A stretch of DNA of 64,000 nucleotides from Larkinella punicea (GTDB lineage: Bacteria; Bacteroidota; Bacteroidia; Cytophagales; Spirosomataceae). Below the pieces are notes generated by a model. It did not search any database, was not told the DNA's origin, and worked only from the letters and a program-made list of their open reading frames with translations. The stretch lies in the NCBI RefSeq assembly GCF_003334855.1, contig NZ_QOWE01000002.1, positions 124,001-188,000 of the forward strand. Direction: 5' to 3'. Below, in pieces: positions 19,263 through 27,184 of the stretch. The stretch's first letter is position 1; every line of letters starts with the position of its first letter. The translations under genes were made by a program, and so were the position numbers.

Positions 19263-20336
19263 ATGAATATTGCATTAGTTACAGGTTCTGCCGGGCTCAT
19301 CGGTAGTGAATCAGTTGCCTTTTTCTCAGAAAAATTCGATTTGGTAATTGGCGTCGATAACAACCTCCGACAGTATTTCTTCGGTACGGACGGTTCAACC
19401 GATTGGAACCGCGACCGTCTGAAAGATTCGTATACCAACTACCGCCATTATAAAGCCGACATCCGCAAAGTCGAGGAACTTGAGCCCATCTTTCAGGAAT
19501 ACGGCACGGATATTAAACTGATCGTTCACGCGGCTGCCCAACCCAGCCACGACTGGGCCGCCCGCGAGCCCTTCACCGATTTCAGTGTAAACGCCAACGG
19601 CACGCTGAACATGCTGGAAATGAACCGCCTGCATTGCCCCGATGCGGTTTTCATCTTCACGTCTACCAATAAAGTATACGGCGACAATCCGAATTACCTG
19701 CCGCTGGTGGAAACCGAAACCCGCTGGGAAATCGACGAAAACCACCCGTATTTTGCCAATGGTATCGATGAGCACATGTCCATCGATCACACCAAACACT
19801 CGCTGTTCGGCGCGTCGAAAGTGGCGGCCGACATTCTGGTGCAGGAATATGGCCGGTATTTCGGCATGAAAACCGCCGTCTTCCGGGGTGGCTGTCTGAC
19901 CGGCCCGAACCACTCGGGGGCGCAGTTGCACGGTTTCCTGTCGTATCTGATGAAGTGCGCCATTACCGGTAATCATTACACCATTTTTGGGTACAAAGGC
20001 AAGCAGGTTCGCGACAACATTCACAGCCACGACCTGGTGAACATGTTTTGGCACTTTTACCAGAACCCCCGCCCGGGCGAAGTCTACAACGCCGGTGGTG
20101 GCCGTCACGCCAACTGCTCGATGCTGGAAGCGCGGGTATTGTGCGAAGAAATCTCCGGAAACAAGATGAATTTCAGCTACTCGGAAACCAACCGCATCGG
20201 TGATCACATCTGGTATGTATCCGATTTGTCTAAATTCAAGAGCCATTACCCCGACTGGAACTGGGAATATGATCTGCGTCAAACGCTGGTGCAAATGCAC
20301 GACAGCATGGTGAAGCGTTTGCAGGTTCAGATCTAA
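19263..20336 (+). CDS. Extended SDR sugar-nucleotide epimerase, CDP-paratose/tyvelose 2-epimerase-like
   Basis: 357 residues. A Rossmann motif GSAGLIG opens the protein; [12 protein letters not shown] near 85, [12 protein letters not shown] near 137 and [14 protein letters not shown] near 242 are characteristic of the CDP-tyvelose-epimerase branch. The catalytic SDR motif YxxxK appears as FGASK ([12 protein letters not shown]), so the usual Tyr is Phe. It should interconvert a nucleotide-linked sugar, but donor nucleotide and sugar cannot be read off. A terminator follows. The next genes are glycan-assembly enzymes, suggesting a shared pathway. Confidence 0.85.
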   Translation: MNIALVTGSAGLIGSESVAFFSEKFDLVIGVDNNLRQYFFGTDGSTDWNRDRLKDSYTNYRHYKADIRKVEELEPIFQEYGTDIKLIVHAAAQPSHDWAAREPFTDFSVNANGTLNMLEMNRLHCPDAVFIFTSTNKVYGDNPNYLPLVETETRWEIDENHPYFANGIDEHMSIDHTKHSLFGASKVAADILVQEYGRYFGMKTAVFRGGCLTGPNHSGAQLHGFLSYLMKCAITGNHYTIFGYKGKQVRDNIHSHDLVNMFWHFYQNPRPGEVYNAGGGRHANCSMLEARVLCEEISGNKMNFSYSETNRIGDHIWYVSDLSKFKSHYPDWNWEYDLRQTLVQMHDSMVKRLQVQI

Positions 20337-20355
20337 CGTATTCTGAAAGCAAGGC

Positions 20356-20389
20356 AAAGGTCAGCCACCTGCGGGCGGCTGACCTTTTT
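20356..20389 (+). terminator. Rho-independent terminator after the epimerase
   Basis: Stem GGTCAGCC / GGCTGACC with a 10-base loop and an A-run before and T-run after (20385-20389). It separates the epimerase from the GT-C gene 12 bases further on, although read-through is possible. Confidence 0.8.
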
Positions 20390-20401
20390 AGTTCGGAAGG
20401 T

Positions 20402-22105
20402 ATGCTCAGTTTTGACTCAAACCCCATCGTATTTCTGGGAATTGGCTACGGTTTGCTCTGGCTGACCGGTGCTCTGGCAGTTGGTCCGGCCTGGCTACGT
20501 CCGAATACGATCTGGCAAAGCCGGACTTTGTTTTTGGTGCTGGTGCTGGTTTCCGTGGTGTTCATGCGGTTGCCGGTGGTGGTTTTTAATCAGGAACTGA
20601 ATCCCGACGAAAGTCAGATCATTGCCCAGGGACTAACGCTGAGTGTCGACCCGGTTTTCTGGCGCTCAGTCGACGGCACCACCGGTGGGCCACTGGACAG
20701 TTATTTGCTGCTGATTCCCGGCTGGCTGGGCTTCACCTTCGACTACATTGCCGCCCGCATCACCGGCCTGCTGCTGATTCTGGCCACCCTCTGGCTGCTG
20801 TTCCGGACGCTGGAACGCTGGTTTGGCGAAGACGTGGCCCGCTGGGCTTTGCTGCCTTCCCTCATTCTGCTGGCCATGACCCAGAACGCCGATCTGGTCC
20901 ATTACAGCAGCGAACACCTGCCCATCGTTCTGCTGGGCCTGTTGTATTACTGGTACGCGGGTCTGCAACAGCAGTCTGTTCCGTCCCAAAGCCGGATTTT
21001 TCTGGTCGGGCTGGTGGCTGGCATGGTTCCGTTCGGAAAACTCCAGGCGGTTCCGATGATGTTCTGCGTGGGTCTTTTCGTCGCCATCGACGTGCTGACG
21101 CGCCAGAATCTGACGGTTCGGCAAAAAACCGCCCGACTCGTCGGGCTGGTGCTGGGAGGAATGAGTTTTCCGCTGCTGGTTGTGGTGCTAACCTCCCTAA
21201 CGGGCGTTTTTGATGACATGATTACCTTTTACATCGTCGCCAACTTCAATTACGGCGGTGGCGATGGACAAGCCTGGGCACATTTGCTCCGGTTGCCGGC
21301 TTTTTTTCGAAAAATTGAAGAATTCAACTGGTTCGTCTGGCTTTCCCTGCTTTTGGGCATCACGTTTTTGGCTTTTCTGATTCGAAACCAGTTCCGGCTG
21401 ATCAATACCTGGAAAATCTGGGCTTTTTTGCTCCTGCTGATCGGTTTTACCTTTATTGCCATCACCCGAACCGGATCGGAATACACGCATTATTTATTGT
21501 TCCTAATCGCTCCGATCGGCCTGCTGAACGGCTGGTTTCTAAGCGAAATACGGAATTACGTTCGCAACCGCCCGTGGGTCGCTCCCCGAATTGCCGCCGT
21601 CGTGCTGGCCGCAGCCCTGATTCCGTACGGTGTTCGCTACGTAAGCTGGGCTATAAACCGCACGCCATTTAATGCCTGCGTGCAGAACAGTCGGAAAATG
21701 CCCCAGTCGGTGGTCACCCGGAAGATTCTGGAGTATGCCCAACCCGGCGAAAAACTAGCGGTTTGGGGCTGGATGTGCAAGTATTATGTCGAAGCGCAAA
21801 TGCCGCAGGGCGTCAACGAAAACCACACCATCCGCTGCGTTTTCGACCATCCGATGCGCGACATCTACCGCAAACGTTACGTCGCGGATCTGCGCCGTTC
21901 CATGCCGCCGGTTTTTGTCGATGCCGTCGGGCAATCGCTCTGGCTAAACGACCGGGCGACGCAGGGTCATGAATCGTTCCCGGCCTTACGGGATTTCGTG
22001 GCCGCACATTACCGTCTGGCCGGTGATCTGGACAAAACACGCATTTACGTCCGCGCCGATCGTTACCAACAACCGATCTCAACTACCAACACCCATGTGG
22101 ATTAA
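20402..22105 (+). CDS. Multi-spanning GT-C glycosyltransferase-like membrane protein
   Basis: 567 residues with about ten or more hydrophobic helices spread over the first ~420 residues, then a ~140-residue soluble C-terminus. In the first external loop ELNPDESQ (about residues 63-70) carries the acidic pair typical of GT-C enzymes (GT39/83/ArnT relatives) that use polyprenyl-phosphate sugars. It should transfer a lipid-linked sugar on the outer face of the inner membrane. The DPM-like GT2 at 24997 could make its donor (inference). Its stop overlaps the next start by 11 bases, so the two are translated together. Confidence 0.75.
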   Translation: MLSFDSNPIVFLGIGYGLLWLTGALAVGPAWLRPNTIWQSRTLFLVLVLVSVVFMRLPVVVFNQELNPDESQIIAQGLTLSVDPVFWRSVDGTTGGPLDSYLLLIPGWLGFTFDYIAARITGLLLILATLWLLFRTLERWFGEDVARWALLPSLILLAMTQNADLVHYSSEHLPIVLLGLLYYWYAGLQQQSVPSQSRIFLVGLVAGMVPFGKLQAVPMMFCVGLFVAIDVLTRQNLTVRQKTARLVGLVLGGMSFPLLVVVLTSLTGVFDDMITFYIVANFNYGGGDGQAWAHLLRLPAFFRKIEEFNWFVWLSLLLGITFLAFLIRNQFRLINTWKIWAFLLLLIGFTFIAITRTGSEYTHYLLFLIAPIGLLNGWFLSEIRNYVRNRPWVAPRIAAVVLAAALIPYGVRYVSWAINRTPFNACVQNSRKMPQSVVTRKILEYAQPGEKLAVWGWMCKYYVEAQMPQGVNENHTIRCVFDHPMRDIYRKRYVADLRRSMPPVFVDAVGQSLWLNDRATQGHESFPALRDFVAAHYRLAGDLDKTRIYVRADRYQQPISTTNTHVD

Positions 22106-23045
22106 AAAAGGACTGATTTACAAAACCGACGGACAGCTTCCGTTTAGCCGCACCCACGCGCAGGTTCCCTTTGCTTACCCGATCAGCGACGAACGGCTAC
22201 GGGTATATTTTGCCACCCGCGACGAAAACCGCTCCTCGTCCACCTCGTTTGTCGAACTGGACGCCAATGATCTGTCAAAAGTGTTGTATGTTCACGACAA
22301 ACCGTGCCTGAGCAAAGGTGCTGTGGGCATGTTTGACGAAACCGGCGCGATGCCTTCGTGGTTTATCAAACGAGGTGACGAAATCTGGCTGTATTATACG
22401 GGCTGGAATAAAAGTGAAACCGCCTGGTACCGGCTCGGCATTGGTCTGGCCATCAGCCGCGACGGTGGCCTTACGTTTGAACGGGCCTACGACGGGCCGT
22501 TGCTCGACCGTTCGATTTACGATCAGGTCTGGATTGCGCAACCGTGTGTGATGGTCGAAACCGACGCCGACGGAACGGAACGCTGGCGGATGTGGTACCT
22601 GTCGTGTACCAAAATCGAAATCATCAACGGCCACCCGGAACCGTTTTACAACGTGAAATACGCCGAGTCGAAAGACGGGATTACGTGGGAACGCACCGGG
22701 ATTACCTGCATCGGGTACAATGAATTTACGGACGCCATTGGTCGCCCGGCGGTGATTAAAGACGGGGATTTGTACAAAATGTATTATTCCTACCGGAGTG
22801 CCACCGACTTCCGTACCAGCGTGGAAAAGAGTTACCGCATCGGGTATGCTGAGTCGAAAGATGGGATTACCTGGGATCGGAAAGACGACCAGGCCGGCAT
22901 CGAGCGTTCGACGGACGACTGGGATTCGTCCATGATGGATTATTGCCACCTTTTCCAGCACCACGGCCAGTGGACGATGCTCTACAACGGCAACGGTTTT
23001 GGCGCTTCGGGCTTTGGCTACGCCGTTCAGGCAGAGGAGAAGTAA
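22095..23045 (+). CDS. Five-bladed-propeller glycosidase-like protein (GH32/43/130-type fold)
   Basis: 316 residues from ATG 22095, which overlaps the GT-C stop. Repeated blade motifs occur: WLYYTGWN, GLAISRDGGLTFER, VKYAESKDGITWER, YKMYYSYR, IGYAESKDGITWDR and a closing blade with MLYNGNGFGASGFG. This is the architecture of GH32/43/68/130 enzymes, including mannosyl phosphorylases. No signal peptide is seen, so a cytoplasmic role such as processing or phosphorolysis of an oligosaccharide is likely; a true hydrolase activity is not proven. The upstream ATG at 21969 was rejected because it adds non-homologous residues wholly inside the previous gene. Confidence 0.75.
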   Translation: MWIKKGLIYKTDGQLPFSRTHAQVPFAYPISDERLRVYFATRDENRSSSTSFVELDANDLSKVLYVHDKPCLSKGAVGMFDETGAMPSWFIKRGDEIWLYYTGWNKSETAWYRLGIGLAISRDGGLTFERAYDGPLLDRSIYDQVWIAQPCVMVETDADGTERWRMWYLSCTKIEIINGHPEPFYNVKYAESKDGITWERTGITCIGYNEFTDAIGRPAVIKDGDLYKMYYSYRSATDFRTSVEKSYRIGYAESKDGITWDRKDDQAGIERSTDDWDSSMMDYCHLFQHHGQWTMLYNGNGFGASGFGYAVQAEEK

Positions 23046-23120
23046 GGAATTATTCCATAACGACTGACCGGCAGGCCATTCTAAACGAAGGGTTCGTTTA
23101 CTAAAATGCCGCTGATTAAG

Positions 23121-23151
23121 TTGACATTACCAGTGAGGTAAGGTACCTTTG
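23121..23151 (+). promoter_or_regulatory. Bacteroidota-type promoter for the dioxygenase-glycosyltransferase operon
   Basis: TTG at 23121-23123, 20-base spacer, TACCTTTG at 23144-23151: a complete match to TTG-N17/23-TAnnTTTG. It lies 60 bases before the start at 23212 in a 166-base gap, so the four downstream genes probably have their own transcript. Confidence 0.6.
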
Positions 23152-23211
23152 TCAAGATTCGTCCACATCGTTTACATTAGTTTAGTACTATTTTAACTCA
23201 TTCATACCGTC

Positions 23212-24027
23212 ATGGCATCACTCCGCGATTCATACAAGCAGGAAGGGTACGTTCTGCTGAAAAATTTTCTGGATAAGGACTTGATTACGGCTATCCACCG
23301 GGAAGGCCGTCAGATTTTTGCCTATCAGATTAAACGAACCCTTGGCGAATCGGTGGACATCGATGACCTTCCGTCTTTTGAACAAGCCATGTACCGGTTT
23401 TTTGCCGCCGATTTCACGGCCTTTGCCAACACCGGCAAACAGGTTCAGCACATGGTTTCGCTGCACCGGCTGGGTACGGATGCCCGCATTACGGACACCC
23501 TGAAAGAACTCGGACTGGAATATCCCGTGATTGGCGTTCGGCCGGCCATGATGTTCAACAGCCGCCACCTCGCCAAACGCGATGATTACTGGCGGTTGGG
23601 AGCGCACCAGGACTGGCGCACCGGCCAGGGATCGCTCGACAGCGTGGTGGTTTGGTTTCCGCTGGTGCCGGCCGGAGCCGATCTGGGCGCGCTTCAGATT
23701 TTACCACAAAGCCACCGAACAGGCTTATACGACTCAACATCAGTGGATTACATTGGCACCATTCCCGACGAACTGTTGACCGACGACTGGCAACAACTGG
23801 AGTTTGAAGTAGGCGACGTGCTGTTTTTCTCCGCCTTTCTGGTTCACCGTTCCGGAATCAACTCGACGGAATCGGTTCGCTGGTCGGTTCAACTTCGTTA
23901 CAACAACTTATTGGAAAGTACATTCATCGACCGGGGCTATCCATTAGCGTATATTTACAAGCCCCAGGCCGAACTGATTACGCCCGATTTTCCGGCGGTG
24001 AATCAGATGAATGAAATCTTCAATTAA
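23212..24027 (+). CDS. Phytanoyl-CoA dioxygenase (PhyH) family protein
   Basis: 271 residues of the Fe(II)/2-oxoglutarate oxygenase fold. Candidate iron ligands are H132-x-D134 (GAHQDW) and H212 (FLVHRSG), in the right order and spacing for PhyH proteins. The start MASLRDSYKQEGYVLLKNFLD is typical of the family. It would hydroxylate or otherwise oxidise a small molecule or sugar/lipid, with the substrate unknown. It heads an operon with two GT2 glycosyltransferases; the next ATG follows its stop by one base. The context suggests it modifies a glycan or its lipid carrier (inference). Confidence 0.85.
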   Translation: MASLRDSYKQEGYVLLKNFLDKDLITAIHREGRQIFAYQIKRTLGESVDIDDLPSFEQAMYRFFAADFTAFANTGKQVQHMVSLHRLGTDARITDTLKELGLEYPVIGVRPAMMFNSRHLAKRDDYWRLGAHQDWRTGQGSLDSVVVWFPLVPAGADLGALQILPQSHRTGLYDSTSVDYIGTIPDELLTDDWQQLEFEVGDVLFFSAFLVHRSGINSTESVRWSVQLRYNNLLESTFIDRGYPLAYIYKPQAELITPDFPAVNQMNEIFN

Positions 24028-24028
24028 G

Positions 24029-25000
24029 ATGAAGGTAAGCGTCTGTATCGTTACCTACAATCACGCCAAATTTGTTCGTCAGACGTTAGACAGCGTTTTG
24101 AGTCAGCAGACGAACTTCGATTTTGAAGTGATTGTGGGGGACGATCTATCGAAAGATAACACCCGCGAAATTCTGGCCGAATACCAGACTCGCTATCCCG
24201 ATAAAATCCGGTTGCTGCTGCACCCGACCAACATGGGCAACAATGGGATGCACAATGCCCTGAGCACATTTGAAGCGGCCCGGGGGGAATACATTGCGCA
24301 AATGGACGGCGATGACTACTGGATAAGCCCCCATAAATTGCAAAAGCAGGCCGACATGCTCGACCAGCACCCCGACTATTCGTGCTGCTTCACCAACGCC
24401 CGGGTGGTGTTTGAGGACGAAAAGTACGATTCCGTTTTGCTGGTTGAAGACAAAAAACCGGTGGTGACGATGGATGACCTGATTGGTGAAGATGAGATTT
24501 TTTTCATGGCCACCTCCAGCATCATGTTTCGAAAAAATGCCATTCCGGCGTATCCGGCCTGGTATTACCAGTCCCAGAGTGGCGACATTCCGCGGAATGT
24601 GCTGCTGGCCAAAGCCGGTCTAATCGGGTACATCGACGAGGTGATGTCGGTATACCGGAAAAATCTCGGCGGTGCCAGTTATGCCGACAATGAGAAGGAC
24701 CGGAAGTTTCTGAACAACCGGATTCTGATGTATTCCAACATCAACCGCGAACTGGATTACAAGTATGACAAAGTACTGCGCAAAAACATTGCCCGGTATT
24801 ATAAATTGATGCTGGAAGCAAACCAGTACAGCGAAAGTTACTTCCGCCGGGCGGGTATTGCCTTGAAGTACCTGTACATGGGAAAGCCCAAATCGTCGAT
24901 TGCCAAGGATATCATTCAGAATTACATTGTGCCGGCACCGCTCATGAAAGTGTACAGTGCCATCCGGTTAATGCCTTACCGTTTAATGGATCGATTATGA
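24029..25000 (+). CDS. Family 2 glycosyltransferase
   Basis: 323 residues from ATG 24029, one base after the dioxygenase stop; the in-frame ATG at 24011 would overlap that gene. The GT-A start KVSVCIVTYNHAKFVRQTLDS, the VGDDLSKDNT loop and the AQMDGDDYWIS acidic motif near 90-100 are clear GT2 features. It should transfer a sugar from a nucleotide donor in the cytoplasm. Its stop overlaps the next start by four bases (ATGA), a strong sign of coupling. Confidence 0.88.
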   Translation: MKVSVCIVTYNHAKFVRQTLDSVLSQQTNFDFEVIVGDDLSKDNTREILAEYQTRYPDKIRLLLHPTNMGNNGMHNALSTFEAARGEYIAQMDGDDYWISPHKLQKQADMLDQHPDYSCCFTNARVVFEDEKYDSVLLVEDKKPVVTMDDLIGEDEIFFMATSSIMFRKNAIPAYPAWYYQSQSGDIPRNVLLAKAGLIGYIDEVMSVYRKNLGGASYADNEKDRKFLNNRILMYSNINRELDYKYDKVLRKNIARYYKLMLEANQYSESYFRRAGIALKYLYMGKPKSSIAKDIIQNYIVPAPLMKVYSAIRLMPYRLMDRL

Positions 25001-25761
25001 AATTAAGTGTAGTTATTCCAGCTTATAACGAACAGGAATCCATTCCTGAAACGCTGCGATCGTTGTACCAAACGCTGGCCAAATACGGTATTCCGCACGA
25101 AATCTGCGTCACCAACGACAATTCCAAGGACCAGACGGCGCAGGTGCTGGAACAACTAACGCACGAAATTCCGACCCTGGTCTATTACACGAATCCGGGG
25201 CCGAACGGTTTTGGCTACGCCGTCCGCTACGGTCTGGAACGGTTTACGGGCGACTGTGTGGCGGTTTTCATGGCCGACATGTCCGACGACCCGGAGGATC
25301 TGGTGAAGTTCTACAACAAAATGCTGGAAGGCGATTACGACTGTGTTTTTGGCAGCCGGTGGAGCAAAGGCGGCAAAGTGATCGACTATCCGGAACTGAA
25401 AAAAGTCATCAACCGGACGGCCAACTTCATCGTTCGGATGATGATGGGCATTCGTTACAACGACACCACCAACGCCTTCAAACTCTACAAGCGAGAGACG
25501 ATGGAAGGACTCAAACCGTTTCTGTCTCCCCACTTCAACCTGACCGTTGAACTGCCGCTGAAAGCGATGGTGCGGGGCTATAACTACGCCGTGGTACCGA
25601 ATAGCTGGACGAACCGGAAATACGGCGAGTCGAAGCTAAAAATCAAGGAAATGGGAAGCCGGTATTTTTTCATTCTGCTGTATTGCCTGATCGAAAAATA
25701 CCTGTCGCGGGGCGATTACCGGAAAAAAACCGCCAAGCCCGTGGCACCGGTCAGCCGGTAG
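24997..25761 (+). CDS. Polyprenyl-phosphate mannosyltransferase-like GT2 (DPM1-like)
   Basis: 254 residues. Motifs of the dolichol/polyprenyl-phosphate mannosyl- or glucosyltransferase group are visible: VVIPAYNEQESIPETL at the N-terminus, TNDNSKDQT, FMADMSDDPEDL near 92 and FGSRW near 118. A hydrophobic C-terminal patch (YFFILLYCLIEKYLS) may touch the membrane. It should charge a polyprenyl phosphate with a sugar, possibly mannose supplied as GDP-mannose by the enzyme encoded at 3327, which could then feed the GT-C protein at 20402 (inference). Confidence 0.85.
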   Translation: MKLSVVIPAYNEQESIPETLRSLYQTLAKYGIPHEICVTNDNSKDQTAQVLEQLTHEIPTLVYYTNPGPNGFGYAVRYGLERFTGDCVAVFMADMSDDPEDLVKFYNKMLEGDYDCVFGSRWSKGGKVIDYPELKKVINRTANFIVRMMMGIRYNDTTNAFKLYKRETMEGLKPFLSPHFNLTVELPLKAMVRGYNYAVVPNSWTNRKYGESKLKIKEMGSRYFFILLYCLIEKYLSRGDYRKKTAKPVAPVSR

Positions 25762-25787
25762 TTCGCGCTCAGTTTCACTGATTCGTT

Positions 25788-26567
25788 ATGGATACGCCGG
25801 AACAGCTTCTGGACGACAATTTCAACCGGCACATCCAGGCACTGGCTGCCCAAACCGCTGGCATGGTCGTTCGGACCAACGACGGTATAACAATTGTCGA
25901 TGCTCAGTTACCGTCCGACACCTTCAATATTGTCCACATTCAGGACACCAGTCAGCCCGGTTTTGACACCCTGAAAACCGTGGTTGCGTACACGAAAGAG
26001 TCCGGGTTGCCCTTCTGTTTTTGGCTCAGCGAAGCCGCAGCCACCGAAACGACACGGAGGCATTTGCAGGAACTGGGGGCGGTTTGCGTGGGTTCTGATC
26101 CGGGCATGATCCTGGCACTGGATGCGTACCGCCCAATCGAAAATTCGGATCACACTGCAATCAGGGTCGTCAAAACTCGGGACGACCTGGCTGAGTTTGC
26201 CAGCATAATCGCCCGGAACTGGACCCCGCTGGATCAACAGGTGGAAATCTACTACCAGCGAGTCGCCCCGGCTTTGCTGAATTCTCCACAAAATGTATTT
26301 CTGGTGTATGATTGGGAAGGCCAGCCGGTTTCCGTCCTCGAATTATTTCCGTCTGATCCTCAAACCATTGGCATCTACAGTTTAGCCACGCTTGGGGCAT
26401 TTCGCGGAAAAGGAATTGGAACCGCACTGATGCGTCAGGCTTTGAATTACGCGAAACAGGCCGGGTATAAAACCGCACTCTTGCAGGCTTCGGAAGACGG
26501 TTTTCGGATTTATCAGAAGTTCGGGTTTCGGGCGGTCACTACCTATTACGAATACCAGCTTGCATGA
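25788..26567 (+). CDS. GNAT-family N-acetyltransferase
   Basis: 259 residues. The C-terminal half is a GNAT domain: acetyl-CoA loop FRGKGIGTALM near 206-216, followed by ALNYAKQAGYKTALLQAS and YQKFGFRAV, the classical motif A/B order. The N-terminal ~120 residues are a divergent second GNAT-like half without the loop. It should acetylate an amine or sugar amine; the substrate is unknown. It follows the glycosyltransferases by 26 bases and may belong to the same transcript. Confidence 0.85.
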   Translation: MDTPEQLLDDNFNRHIQALAAQTAGMVVRTNDGITIVDAQLPSDTFNIVHIQDTSQPGFDTLKTVVAYTKESGLPFCFWLSEAAATETTRRHLQELGAVCVGSDPGMILALDAYRPIENSDHTAIRVVKTRDDLAEFASIIARNWTPLDQQVEIYYQRVAPALLNSPQNVFLVYDWEGQPVSVLELFPSDPQTIGIYSLATLGAFRGKGIGTALMRQALNYAKQAGYKTALLQASEDGFRIYQKFGFRAVTTYYEYQLA

Positions 26568-26600
26568 TATAGAGCCGGAATAATCTTCCGGTAACTGCCG

Positions 26601-27092
26601 TTACCCGTTGATTCGGGCGGTTTTTACTGCGTCAGCGGCACTTTTTCGCTGATACCGATTCCGAACGGCTGGTAATAGGGCAACAAAAAGAATCGCCACC
26701 GCGTAGAACATATAAAAAGTGTGCAGCCAGTGAACAGCCTGAAGAAATACCATCTGGACCTGAATCCAGATAATGAGGGCAAAGGCGACGTAGAGGCTGT
26801 ACGTCCACGACCAGTGCATATCCGGGTAAAAATTAAGCACCTCGACTCCATTGAAAGCCGGCTTTTTTAGCAAAGCATACACCAACCCAACCGGAATCAG
26901 CCCCAAAACGACGAATAAAATAATTCCCGGCACCAGAAAACTGCGAAAAGGCGAGTGATCTAACACCGACACCGGCATTCCCATCAGCGCGCCATCGGGC
27001 GAAAGCATGAAGGTCAGCCCTCCTCCCAGGGCTCCCAGCCCCAGAAAGCCCATCAAAATCAGAAGAATATTGCGTGCTGTTGTTGTTTTCAT
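26601..27092 (-). CDS. Four-helix membrane protein of unknown function
   Basis: 163 residues with four hydrophobic segments at about 8-30, 49-75, 93-117 and 122-143, and a basic C-terminal tail. Charge distribution suggests an inner-membrane protein. No catalytic motif is seen and I do not recognise the family. It is followed at 34 bases by the convergent GNAT gene end and preceded by a 92-base gap from the P-type ATPase end. Confidence 0.7.
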   Translation of the reverse strand: MKTTTARNILLILMGFLGLGALGGGLTFMLSPDGALMGMPVSVLDHSPFRSFLVPGIILFVVLGLIPVGLVYALLKKPAFNGVEVLNFYPDMHWSWTYSLYVAFALIIWIQVQMVFLQAVHWLHTFYMFYAVAILFVALLPAVRNRYQRKSAADAVKTARING

Positions 27093-27184
27093 ACCTTGCC
27101 TTTGCGGTTTTCCCTCACCGATCAGTAAGTTTCACAAACCCTGCCAAAGCTAATCGCAGGAAGGCCGTTCTGCCATGAGCAGGA

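Noticed and set aside
19395-20357. 320-codon minus-strand frame opposite the epimerase
   Set aside because: Antisense to a protein with clear Rossmann and CDP-epimerase motifs; includes the terminator sequence.
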